Positions 15,105-26,800 of a stretch of DNA of 64,000 bases are shown here, in pieces. The DNA lies in contig CAJNOJ010000071.1 of assembly GCA_905250025.1 (NCBI GenBank), forward strand, positions 366,999 through 430,998. Direction: 5' to 3'. Source of the stretch: Adineta ricciae. Its lineage: Eukaryota > Rotifera > Eurotatoria > Adinetida > Adinetidae. The notes beneath the pieces were generated by a model, which was not told where the DNA came from, did no database searches, and saw only the letters and a program-made list of their open reading frames with translations. Both the position numbers and the translations under genes were made by a program. Every line of letters begins with the position of its first letter. Position 1 is the first letter of the stretch.

Positions 15105-15847
15105 GAGAAGATGGAGACGAGTGAAAAATAATCACAAAGGCGAAAATGAAAATAGAATGCACTTGTTGCAATGTTTGTTTCGAGAAATTTAACGATTGAT
15201 CATTCGAGAGTTTTTCTCTATAGTTACAACTCCATCGTAGATACTTTCAATGGAAATCAAATCAGATGTCGCTCTATGTCAAATATGTCTGACAAAAGCA
15301 ATAGTGTTCGAAATTATCGATCTATACGCATCCAAACATGAAGCAGAAAATGTATCTTAAACAGTTGAATAATGTACGACGTATTCTCACTATCATTATC
15401 ATATTGACAACAGGATCATCTTATTCTGTGAATGATTCTTTCCAATTCACTCATTTCAAATGCTACTCTCATATCGTTATCGTATCTACTTTGAATAAAG
15501 AATACACAGCAGAGGATAATTCAAAATATCACAATCAAATTTTCAACGTTTTATTGAGGAAAAAAAAGACGATGCAAAACACAATTCGAACAAAATTATA
15601 TATTTGCGACCGGGTAAAAGTCATTTTGATTTGAAACTTTGTTGTTAATATTTGTGTCTAGAACATCCTTCTCCTAAGATATATTGTAAACTCATTTCCT
15701 TCCGTAATAAGACGCATGAGTACATCGTAACCGCCGAACCTTGGACTGTCTAAAAGAAACTGTAGCAAAGCAGGAAAGTTCATACGCACATGAACGACGT
15801 TTTGGCATGAGTTCGTTGATAATGAATGATCGAGCCGGAGACCGAAA

Positions 15848-15887
15848 CCTGAGAGAATCGTTTACAGTCTCAAGTTAGGGTCTCAGG
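15848..15887. other. Inverted repeat in a conserved spacer block, copy A
   Basis: CCTGAGA at 15848-15854 pairs with TCTCAGG at 15881-15887 around a 26-base loop. It lies in a stretch of roughly 110 bases that is nearly identical in copy B (24610-24649), although the flanking spacer has drifted. No family recognised. It could be a structured RNA or a protein site. Confidence 0.35.
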
Positions 15888-18800
15888 GTCAATACATCAC
15901 ATTATTTCACAATTTGATCTAAAAGAAAACAAGTAAAGGATGATTTGGGTCCATATCGATGATTATATACATATACATATACATAAGAAATAAATATCTT
16001 ATTTTTTCTCTATTAAGAAAACTGAATGCGTCGCAAGGGTAATAGCGGAGTCGAGCAACTGGCTGCGTGAAAAAACAGAACATAATAGAGCGGGGAAGAA
16101 AAGCGACATGACTATGGTTTTTTTGCTTTCCTTTCCATCACAGAGGTATTCTAGCTTTCTCGTTTCTGTCGATGTTTTTTGGTGTGTTGTTGTCAATTCT
16201 TTTTTTCTACACATACTCGAACGAGTCAGTTTTCTCTTTCACACTTACTTGAAAAGTTAGTACTTGGAAAAACCAAGCGCCAAAAAGAAACGACTAACGT
16301 TCATTTCATTAGTTATCTTTGTTGTTTATTGATTTTTCTTTTCAAGAGAAATAATTATGCTGGCGATGAAAGTCAATTCAATATCAAATGTTTTGTTTAG
16401 GAAAAGAAAAAGAAAAAGAAAAAGAAATGTTAGAAATCGGAGATTGAAAGAATAAAATATGAAAGAAGTAACAAATCGAGTAAACGAGAGAAGAATGTTA
16501 TACCTGGATGGAAGGAAAGATTTTAATTGCATGAGATATTTTTACTCTTCATCATTTAAATTAAGAATACAGTTGAGATAACAACATAAGGATGAACACT
16601 TTAGATATTTGAAAGAATTAATAGCTGCTTATGAATAATGATAAAATCTAAACTTAGCGATGAACACGAGTGCACAGAGATGTCGATAGGATATTTAATA
16701 AGTATAACTTCTGTGTATGTGTGTGCTTCTGTGTTAGAAGTATCAACTATTCATCGTCTCATATGTTTTCTGTCGTAGTATTTTCTCTTTTTTTTCTCTC
16801 TCGATCCTGGGTGACATAAAAACGTCTAAACTAGATTTTCATTATTATCATCTTGTTTTCTTCTTTCTTTTTTTTCTTTCCAAGCGAAAAAATAAGAAGG
16901 AAAAGGAAGAAAAAGAAGAAAAATATTCTGATCAAGTGCCTTTCTTTTTTCTTGCACAATGTTTTGGTGTATTCGCATCTCTCAACTAGATGACGTCAAT
17001 GAGGAGAAAAGCAGTGAGACTTATAGATACAAAATCTTTCCTTTTTTCCATGTAGAAAATAGCGTGTTTACCGCAAGAAAAGAGAAAAAAGAAGTCGACT
17101 TGTCAAAATGAGAACACTGTGTTTGAAGGAAAATATCTAGACATTTCTATAGAAATCATCTGGTCGGACGGCTGATTCTTTATATAATAGCGCGCTGTTA
17201 CATTCGGTAGAGAAAGACAAACAAACAGGAATAGAAACATCAGCGACGTCTACAAGAACTTTGCTCTTTACCAGTACCAAAATGTTTTCCTTTTCGGCAA
17301 AAGCAGGATATAACCCCATGATAATTCGGGCCAAGAAAAAGTACCGAAGTGCAACACATCTATCGTTCTAATACCAGATGTGCGCGAAAACATACCGAGT
17401 TTTATGCCCCAATTTGTACAGACTGACACCCGATTCCTCGTTTACCGTTATATACAAGAAATACATATATCTCATGGTTTGCTCTTTACTAACATATGGA
17501 GTGTGAAAAAGAAACTATGTCAAACTAAAGTGACCAAATTTTACTGGTTCTAGTTAAAACGACTACAAATGAAAATTGAATGGAACAGGTTTATGGTATT
17601 GTCATGGTACTTTCTGAAGAATCACAGCGAAGTCTATAGCTTTTTCTTTTTATTATTCCCCAACAAAAAGATGGTCTAATATATCCTGAAAGTAATGAGC
17701 GAGAGACAAGGTTAATGTTATGTTCATCGTAAATACTTCATGACTGCTATATCTCGAGCTTCTAAATAAAATTCGATACCTAATTGCTTATTTGCATAGT
17801 ATTCAACGCATCTTGCCGCTGAATCAAGTTTCAGAGATGATTGTATGTCGTTTCATCTGACTGCCGATTCAATCTAAAAACTAGTTTTCGTGTACGACTG
17901 AGTTTTAAACATTAACTTATGTCTCTCAACTGGAAATTATATTCTCGGGGATGCTATAGGTCACCCTTAGGGCGAAATTAAACGGCAGCTTTTTTAATAA
18001 CTCTCGCTGATATCCAAGGTAAAGACAGTTTCTTACTCATACTTACTAATGTACGAATGTAGTCAGTCGCTTGAAACAGTTCACATCGATTAATGACAGA
18101 TGAAAGAAATGATATCATTTACCTTTTTTCATTTCATGTATATAAACTATCTGATGTAAAGTGAAAATAATTTATGTAAGCATCGTTGAAGTAGCTGTCA
18201 TCCATGAAAAAACCTATTGATAACGACTAGCGAGAATAGAATAGACGGACGAGTCTATAAAATACTTTGTCTCTCACTTCTTTTGTCCTTTTTTCATCTT
18301 CGATGGCCCCTTCATATTCTTTTCTGATTTTTCTCTTTCTTCGCTTGTTGTTCTTACTACTAGTTGCTCTTTATCGTTTGGACGAGCAAGAAAAGAGGAG
18401 AAACGAGACGAATATTAACGTACTGTCAACCAATAGAAGACAACCAGCTGATGTATAATCAAAAGCAATTGGTTGATTTTGTTTTATTTTTCTGTAGGAT
18501 ACATACAAAACAACACAGTGTATGTACAACTATTAATGAAAAAAAAACTCAGATGATTAAGGCTATAGGAGAGGAAAAGAAAGCGGGAGGAAAATGGGAG
18601 GTATGCGAATAAATTTACTTATCCAAAATACACGCGAATGATTAGGAAAGATTTTATGCTTTCGAAATTATAATTGAGTATATTACTTTAGTGCGACCTT
18701 AGAGATATGATTGTTTTCGTTATCTACGAATCGGCAATGCAGAAACAACTCTTTGATGAACAGAAGTTTGATATCCTGGCCAAGTCTCCTATGCATGGTA

Positions 18801-20617
18801 CATGCAGCGAACTTGTTCGAAAAGTTACTCTCTGGGTTTTCCTTAAATATACACGGTTCATCAAGAAAAGTTCCTTCAACGCATGGTTGAGTTAGAGTTT
18901 TGTCTACTTGCTATTGATCAGCTTCGAGGCTAAGAGAAAGAAACTGATCTTAGACTCAACCTCATTTGTTTCGCAACGGATTTAACTGCTTCATGAGCTA
19001 GGATAACTTTTACGTGCAGTTCTCAAAGTGGTCCCTAATCATTAATAGTCAAAATGCATAATCGATTCTCCCATAAACTGAAAGTGGAAATTACGGTCAG
19101 CTGTTTGAGAACTCGTCGAATATCAGATGAAATCTTTAACTTACTCCTAAGTGCAGTGAGTATTTTGATTTCGATCATTCGTCCTACTTTAAAAGCATCC
19201 GTTATAGTTTGCTTTATACATGTATATCGTCTCTTTCTCCTAAATATATTTATGATGCATGTTTTATATGACCTAAGTGCCTTTTTTCCATTTGACACTT
19301 TACTTTTACTCGATTACTGTATAATGAAATCTAGTCTAGATATTCTAATGCAAAGTACTTTTTTTTGTTATTTTTTCTTCAAATTGAATCAATATGAATG
19401 TTAGACGAAAGATGAGAGGATGTCGATGGCGACCGTATGTAAAACACCTGACAAAAGTAAGCATCATTTCGAAGTGAAGAAAAGGAAAAAAATACGTCGA
19501 AACATACAGGGTTTATTTGTCTGTGCCGCTATTTACCAAATGAAAAGGGTGCACTTAAAGATAAAGGTATCATCAGCTGTTTCTTTCTTCGATATCTGTT
19601 CCCTATATCAATTATAATGATAATATTTCAATAGAAATAAATAATTAGGAAAAGTCGTTTTCATTAACAGTAGTCATCAAAGAAGCAAAACTAGGGAAAT
19701 GGAAACGTTATTTCGGAACAAAATTCATGACACGACTATTGACTCTTTACTTACATTGATTGATGTCGACAAGTCGGTATTCTGTTCTATTTCTCAGGTC
19801 ATAGATGCTAACGATGGTTGCTAAATGCTCTAAGTGTTGCATCAACGAATGTTTTCGAACTCCAGACGTAACTGTCGTTAGGTTGTACCAAACAGCAGAA
19901 TAGAACGACTAACTGCTGATTGTGTTCTGCCACAGTGCAAAGAGCTTCTCTGTCTTTTTCGATGCCTTTATATTCCCAGCAACAACGAACCCCCTCCTTT
20001 TCCTTTTTTTTCTTTCCCTCCCGCTCTCTCTTTTTCTACCCGGGCTGTTGTTTTAGCCGTCGATAAAAAAGAAAGAAAATATTTTTGCTTCGATATGTAA
20101 CTTGGTTGTTTTTGTCTGTTTGCTTCTTTTTTCTCTCGTTTTTTTTTCTTTTTCTTAGTTATATGTGTATTTTTCTCTCCTCCACTATGAAAAAAAAAAC
20201 ATTTTTTTCTTGACACAACGTCCATAGGACCCTAGGCCCACTCCTGACGAGGACGATTCGCGATTTAATCATGTTTGCTCTTTTTATATTATTTCTCTTC
20301 GCATTTTTTGCTTTCTCGCATCATCAATTGTATTATTACAGAAAAACATATGTTCGGCCGTACATATATGAAAAAATGAAGTAGCCAGCTTCCAACGTTT
20401 TCTCTTTAGTTGGACGCAAATTAGCAAAAAAATAACAAGCTATAAATATACTTATATGGTTTTCTTTTCTCCCTCTCTCCTTCGTCTGATGACCATTAAT
20501 AAATATCGAATTAATTCGACATTCTCTGACTTCATGATTGAATATTGTTGCTTTCTTTTTTACATAAATCGTGATAAAAAGAAAAAAAAATCGAGCGTCT
20601 CGCTTGCTTTTTTATTG

Positions 20618-20633
20618 CGTCGCTCCGGCGACG
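20618..20633. other. UNCG-tetraloop hairpin downstream of co-Smad A
   Basis: CGTCGC-TCCG-GCGACG forms a 6 bp stem with a UCCG loop (plus-strand sense). The copy B counterpart at 29449-29464 keeps the stem and has a TTCG loop. Both loops belong to the stable UNCG class. It lies about 200 bases beyond the co-Smad stop codon, in poly-T-rich sequence. Confidence 0.35.
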
Positions 20634-20824
20634 TTGTCTACAATAAAAATATCTTCGTTTTGCGGTAAATCATAGAAAAAGAAAAAAAATCGAGCGCACA
20701 GCTGCGCGCAACATATGTTTTTTTTTCTTTCTTTTTGTTTTCTTCACATACACTCACACTCAACCATTAGTTTCAGCATAGAGAGCATCAAAAAAAAGCA
20801 CACAAACATCCACTTTTTATCTCA

Positions 20825-22187
20825 TCAACTAGACGTAGTTGCTTGTTCTGGTTGGAGTTGTTGTAAACGAGTGTCAATAAGACGTAATGGTTCATTGATC
20901 AGAATTGATAACCAACAAGGCGTTGAAGTTATCTCTCGTTGACCGTATTCGAAACCCCAACCGAATTTAAAACTAACTTGAATCGCACATAATTTCGTTG
21001 AATCAAGGATTGTTTCATAAGTTGCCAATGGATCATGAATAAGTTGAGTGAAAATTGAGGCGTTGAAAATCGAATGAATTGATTGCCGAGGTGGTAGATG
21101 ATTAACTGTCGAATCATTCCAACCATTCAAACGATTGTACAACACCGATTGAACAAATACCGAACATGACCAAGACCGATTTCGAATTGATACATCACCG
21201 TTCGCATGTTCGATCAATTCAATACCTAAGAAATAAACGAATCTAAGTAAACATGTCTGAATAAATCAATGAAATAACTGGTATACCTCTACCGATATTC
21301 GCTCGAACAAGTTCTACACCTTTCTGTCGTTTAACATTTTCTAGCAATCCTAAACTAAATCGGTTTGTGAAATTTCGATATGGTGAAGTATATCCATCGA
21401 CAAAGATTCGCGGTGATGCTGCTCGAAATTGTTCGCCGACTTTATTACTATGTTCGTAGTAATTTATCGTGCACCATGAAGAGAGCATAGGTTGATTACT
21501 CCATTGTGGTGAATCTAAATTTGTGTCATGAGATCTTTGTTTCCAAGAAAGTCTTGTTCAAAATAACTTACAAGGATCAGGTGAATACGTCGAAGGTGGT
21601 GGTGTCGGCGGTGCATTTTCGTTGTTAATTCTCGGTTCAATAATCGATGGCAAAACTATCAAAGCATCGAGATAAAATTTTCAACGAGTCTTTTTTCTTG
21701 GCTCTTACCTTGTGATGGTACCCGATCATAATGATAGGGATTGATACATACATGTTTTTGATTTCGATTATTTCCCGAAGAAAAGGGATACCGACATTGA
21801 GGTGATGGAACTAATTCATGATAATTCTGTAGATCAGCAAAGCGCCATAAACGACAATAGACCACATGTGGAAATTCTTTTCGATAGACAATCTGTATAC
21901 GTTTATCAACAGATGGTGGAATTGTTATACATGGACTTGGAACATAAGGATTTAATAAAACTTTTGCTAAAGAATCAAGTACACCTATGATATGAAAGGA
22001 AGGAATTTTCGTGATTATACGAGAGAAGAGAATGAAACGTTTTACCGTCGGAATTTTTCAGTTTTTTTATAAGAAAATCAACAGCACGTTGACTGTGATC
22101 ATTGTCTTCATGGCCTTGTTTCCAATTGACGATTTTCGAACGTAGAACATGGAGATTGAAAGATTTTCGATCATGATAATCATCCAT
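20825..22187 (-). CDS. SMAD4: SMAD4-like co-Smad, copy A
   Basis: Common-mediator Smad, which in other animals pairs with phosphorylated R-Smads and enters the nucleus. Five exons (22046-22187, 21709-21984, 21572-21655, 21287-21514, 20825-21225) give 376 residues, much shorter than vertebrate SMAD4 (about 550) because the linker is only some 45 residues. The MH1 domain (residues 15-140) keeps the four zinc ligands (Cys of CITIP, Cys of QCRYPF, Cys and His of CINPYH) and the DNA-contact hairpin residues Arg, Gln and Lys (KRIQ, YRKEFPHV). The MH2 domain starts at SSWCTINYYE. The form GIELIEHANGDV matches SMAD4 (GDVW) rather than R-Smads, and VFVQS follows. The L3 loop is altered: FKFGWG where others have FVKGWG. 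The end, EQATTSS, is not an R-Smad SSXS tail. Start chosen as the first ATG giving an MH1 domain. Confidence 0.85.
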
Positions 22188-22658
22188 ATTTGCTTGTTGT
22201 TTTCGACTAATCGATAATACGTTATGTCTGTGGTATGTCAGAGCGATTGCGGAATTGCTTGGTTGCTAAACGATTATATACATTCTGATCATGTGAAAAG
22301 GAGAAAACAATTGTTTTCTTCTCCGTATAGCGAATCAATGTCTAATGCTTCCAACAGAGAAAGAGGAGAAGCGAAGAGAGAGAAAGACAAGTGTGTGAAC
22401 GAACGAGACGAGTCGCAATTAATAATAATTATTCTGCTCGTTTGTCTGATAAATCGCTTCTTATTGAAAGAGGGAGCGGCACACTTATTTCCATACATCA
22501 TCAAAGTAAAACAGCAACAACTTAACTCAGATATCGAACTACTTAAGGAAACAATTGAACGAACAAAAGTGACAAGTTCAAAAGACATCTGTTTTGCATA
22601 GTATCATGGATTTATTTTGTTTTGTTCAGCTAAAAAATTGCATTCAAGAATACATCAT
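22188..22658. other. Highly conserved block upstream of co-Smad A, open on both strands
   Basis: About 420 bases from 22,240 differ from copy B by only three substitutions and one indel, fewer than the coding rows I compared. A plus-strand frame at 22,224-22,601 (125 codons) has a hydrophobic stretch (IIIILLVCLINRFLL) and a charged, helical-looking end. A 99-codon frame on the other strand is also open. Two of the substitutions change an amino acid in the plus frame, so protein-level constraint is not shown. It could be the co-Smad promoter/5'UTR, a small divergent gene, or simply a young part of the duplication. No homologue recognised. Confidence 0.4.
22303..22318. promoter_or_regulatory. 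16-base perfect palindrome upstream of co-Smad A
   Basis: GAAAACAATTGTTTTC is perfectly self-complementary around CAATTG, about 115 bases before the co-Smad ATG. It is present unchanged in copy B at 31135-31150. It may be a dimeric transcription-factor site; no factor is assigned. Confidence 0.3.
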
Positions 22659-22659
22659 N
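22659..22659. other. Ambiguous base (N) at the repeat junction
   Basis: This is the only N I noticed in the window. Sequence to its left ends exactly where copy B ends at 31,491 (...ACATCAT). Sequence to its right resumes inside dynein exon 3 (compare 13,911). It therefore looks like a contig join or an unresolved junction. Confidence 0.9.
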
Positions 22660-23857
22660 TAGTTTAAGAAACTGCGGTAAATATGATGATTTGGCTTTTC
22701 GTAAGATTTCAGTTATATGTTTTATAGACGGTTGGTCTAATTGTTGACTAATCCCCACTAAATCTTGTGTTCGTGCTTTCCAAAATTCAATTTCTTCCAG
22801 TGGTCCACTATCATCACTAAGTGCTGATTGATCTTGAGAATTTGAAACATCTTTCAATTGTCGACACCAATGAACCATGGCTGATTCCAGTCGTTGAACT
22901 AATTCTTTATCTTTTGCAGCTTGTTCGACAGGAATATCATGACCTTCTTTGGGAATGTACAATTTTGTTATTCCTTCCATACGCCAACGAATATCAGTTA
23001 ATGTTGCAAGAAATCGATGTAGTTGAGAAGCAAAATCGTTCTTAATTGAATCGGGCCACATCTTATTACCGAAAAATAATGGAGCATACAAGCCAGACAT
23101 AACACGAAGAAGCGATGAAAAATGTTTACCACCGAAATTTCCATATTGTACATCACTAAAAACACGATAGACGAATATATTGTTGATAGAAATGAAACTT
23201 ACCGAATAAATTGTTCTTTTTCAGTAATTCGCATCGGTTGATTTTTGATAAAATAGACTAAATGTGAGAACGCATTTGTCGGTACACCGTATTCGACACA
23301 GAGGCCAAGAACACGATCGATATAAAAGCACATGATACGATTTTCTGAATCACTGAGAAATTCACGAATTTGTGAATGAACTTCTTCCGTCCACATCTCT
23401 TCATCCAAACCGGGAAGAGTTACGACCTTATGAATATATTCCAACTAGAAAAACAAATATTCTTCTACTAGATTTTTTCAAGGCAAAGTCAATTTACAAT
23501 ATGTTCCGTGCCGGATTTCACATTTATTGGTTCTTCAGGAATTATTTCACCATTTGTTTCATCCATTGCTGGCACGGATGGTGATGGCGGTTTCGAATGA
23601 TTTACAGTTGCCAGTTGCGCGTCACCATTGGCAGTTGTATTGGGTTTTGGTGACGCAACTGCCTTCCCCGATGTACGTCGTTCATTGAGCGCAGTTGCTT
23701 CACGTACAGATCCTGCTTTACTTCGAACTGAACGGACCGAACGAACTGATCCGATACGTGAGCTGTGTCTCGAAGCATTATCAGCATTTGCTTCCGCTTG
23801 TGATTGTGTATCAGTTTTATCACCGTTCACATTAGTAGAACTCGCCTCGTGATCCAT
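22660..23857 (-). pseudogene. Truncated 5' fragment of the DNAH2 gene (copy B)
   Basis: Repeats dynein exon 1 (23498-23857), exon 2 (23203-23444) and most of exon 3 (about 22660-23155), then stops at the N. Frames and splice sites are intact; the N-terminal protein differs from the full copy at several percent of residues. Examples are GHDIPVEQ for GHNVPVEQ and SALSDDSG for SALGDDSG. As assembled it could encode only the N-terminal tail (about 360 residues) with no motor. If the join is an assembly artefact, this is the start of a second, complete allele rather than a pseudogene. Confidence 0.85.
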
Positions 23858-26800
23858 GAAAAGATGAATACGAGTGAAAAATTATCACAAAGGCGAAGTT
23901 GAAAATGAAAATAGAATGCACTTGTTGCAATGTTTGTTTCGAAAAATTTAACGATTGATCATTCGAGAGTTTTTCTCTATAGTTACAACTCCATCGTAGA
24001 TACTTTCAATGGAAATCAAATCAGATGTCGCTCTATGTCAAATATGATTAACAAAAACAATACTATTCGAAATTTGCGATCAACACGCATCCAAACATTG
24101 GGCAGAAAAAGTATTTTAAACAGTTGAATAATGTACGACGTATTCTCACTATCATTATCATATTGACAACAGGATCGTCTTATTCCGCGAATAATTCTTT
24201 TCCAATTCACTCATTTCAAATGCTACTCTCATATCGTTATCGTATCTACTTTGAATAAAGAATACACAGTAGATAATAATTCCAAATATAACACTCAACT
24301 TTTCAACATTTTATTGGAGAAAAAAACAAGACGATGCAAAACACAATTCGAACAAAATTATATATTTGCGATCGGGTAAAAGCCATTTTGATTCGCAACT
24401 TTGTTGTTAATATTTGTGTCTAGAACATCCTTCTCCTCAGATATTTTGTGAACGCATTTCCTTCCGTAATAAGGCGCATGGGTACATCGTAACCACCGAA
24501 CCTTGTGCTTTCTAAAAGAAATCGTAGCAAAGCAGACAAGTTCATACGCACACGAACGATGTTTTGGCATGAATTCATTGATAATGAATGATCGAGCCGG
24601 AGACCGAAACCTGAGAGAATCGTTTACAGTCTCAAGTTAGGGTCTCAGGGTCAATACATCACATTATTTCACAATTTGATCTAAAAGAAAACAAGTAAAA
24701 GATGACTTGGGTCCATATCGATGATTATATACATATACATAGGAAATAAATATCTTATTTTTTCTCTATTAAGAAAACTGAATGCGTCGCAAGGGTAATA
24801 GCGGAGTCGAGCAACTGGCTGCGTGAAAAAAAAACAGAACATAATAGAGCGGGGAAGAAAAGCGACATGACTATGGTTTTTTTGCTTTCCTTTCCATCAC
24901 AGAGGTATTCAAGCTTTCTCGTTTCTGCCGATGTTTTTTGGTGTGTTGTTGTCAATTCTTTTTTCTACACATACTCGAACGAGTCAGTTTTCTCTTTCAC
25001 ACTTACTTGAAAAGTTAGTACTTGGAAAAACCAAGCGCCAAAAAGAAACGACTAGCGTTCATTTCATTAGTTATCTTTATTGTTTATTGATTTTTCTTTT
25101 CAAGTGAAATAATTATGCTGGGCGATGAAAGTCAATTCACTATAAAATGTTTTGTTTAGGAAAAGAAAAAGAAATGTTAGAAATCGGAGATTGAAAGAGT
25201 GAATATATGAAAGAAGTAACAAATCGAGTAGATGAGAGAAAAATGTTATACCTGGATGGAAAGAAAGATTTTAATTGCATGGGATATTTTTACTCTTCAT
25301 CATTTAAATTAAGAATAGAGTTGAAATAACAACATAAGGATGAATACTTTAGATATTTGAAAGAATTAATAGCTGCTTATGAATAATGATACAATCTAAA
25401 CTTAGCGATGAACAGGAGTGCACAGAGATGTCAATAGGATATTTAATAAGTATAACCTCTGTGTATGTGCGTGCTTCTGTGTTAGAAGTATCAACTATTC
25501 ATCGTCTCATATGTTTTCTGTCGTAGTATTTTCTCTGTTTTTTTCTCTCGCGATCCTGGGTGATATAAAAACGTCTAAACTAGATTTTCATTATTATCAT
25601 CTTGTTTTCTTCTTTCTTCTTTTTCTTTCCAAGCGAAAAGAAGGAAAAGGAAGAAAAAGAAGAAAAAAATATTCTGATCAAGTGCCTTTCTTTTTTCTTA
25701 CACAATGTTTTGGTGTATTCGCATCTCTCAACTAGATGACGTCAATGAGGAGAAAAGCAGTGAGACCTACAGATGCAAAATCTTTCTTTTTTTTTTTCAT
25801 GTAGAAAATAGCGCGTTTACCGCAAGAAAAGAGAAAAAAAGAAGTCGACTTGTCAAAATGAGAACGCTGTGTTTGAAGGAAAATATCTAGACACTTCTAT
25901 AGAAATCATCTGGTCGGACGGCTGATTCTTTATATAATAGCGCGTTGTTACATTCGGTAGAGAAAGACAAACAAACAGGAATAGACGCATCAGCGACGTC
26001 TACAAGAACTTTGCTCTTTACCAGTACCACAATGTTTTCCTTTTCGGCAAAAGCAGAATATAACTCGATGATAATTCGGGCGAAGAAAAAGTACCGAAGT
26101 GCAACACATCTATCATTCTTATACCAGATGTGCGCGAAAACATCCTGAGTTCTATGCCCTAATTTGTACAGACTGACACCCGATTCTTCGTTTACCGTTA
26201 TATACAAGAAATGCATATATCCCATGGTTTGCCCTTTGCAAACATATGGAGTGTGGAAAAGAAACTATGTCAAACTAAAGTGACTAAATTTAGCTGGTTC
26301 TTGTCAAAACGACTACAAACAAAAAAGTGAATGGAGGAGGTTTATGATATTATCATGTTACTTTCCGAAGAATAGCAGCAAAGTCTATAAATTTTTCTTT
26401 TTATTAATCCAGAACAAAAAGATGGTCTAATATATCCTGAAAGTAATGAGCGAGAGGCAAGGTTAATGTTATGTTCTTCGCTCACCCTCAAGCCGGACTT
26501 CTGCTCATCATAAATACTTCGTGGTTGTTATATCTCGAGCTTCTAAATAAAACTCGATACCTAATTGCTTATTTGCACAGTATTCAACGCATCTTGCCGT
26601 TGAATCAAATTTCAGAGATGATTGCATGTTGTTTCATCTGACTGCTTATTCAAACTAAAAGCAAGTTTTCGCGTACGACTGAAGTTTAAACATTAACTTA
26701 TATCTCTCAACTGAAAATCATATTCTCGGAAATGCTATAATTCACTCTTAGAGCGAAACTAAACAGCAGCCTTTCTAATAATAACTCTCGATGATATCCA

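Larger units (their letters stand above)
15105..20824. other. 5.7 kb spacer between co-Smad A and the dynein
   Basis: I see no gene here. The sequence is AT-rich with many poly-T/poly-A and CT tracts and an ATACAT microsatellite near 15,965. Its open frames are short, low in complexity and not held between the two copies. For example, a frame at 15,338-15,634 is broken in copy B, and a 112-codon frame at 25,887-26,225 carries a TAG in copy A. Two possible structural elements are listed separately. It probably holds the 3' region of the co-Smad and the promoter of the dynein. Confidence 0.6.
13911..22658. repeat. Copy A of a directly repeated ~8.75 kb block
   Basis: Matches 22,664-31,491 in the same orientation. 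It contains dynein exons 1-2 and most of exon 3, the 5.7 kb spacer, the co-Smad gene and its upstream region. Three 60-base rows of dynein exon 1 compared by eye gave 4, 2 and 0 mismatches, and one co-Smad row gave 3. The spacer also differs by several indels, including about 27 bases near 26,480 and about 65 bases near 27,480, both present only in copy B. The right end coincides with the N at 22,659. It may be a true tandem duplication or two unmerged haplotypes. Confidence 0.95.

Noticed and set aside
15338-15634. 98-codon plus-strand frame upstream of the dynein
   Set aside because: Broken by indels in copy B (about 24,093-24,400) and of low complexity.
18267-18458. Hydrophobic 63-codon frame in the spacer, also open in copy B (27,051-27,242)
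   Set aside because: Low-complexity Phe/Leu from a CT-rich tract. The two copies are too similar for openness to mean selection, and it has no splice or homology support.
25887-26225. 112-codon minus-strand frame in the copy B spacer
   Set aside because: The counterpart in copy A (about 17,137-17,470) has an in-frame TAG and many amino acid changes.
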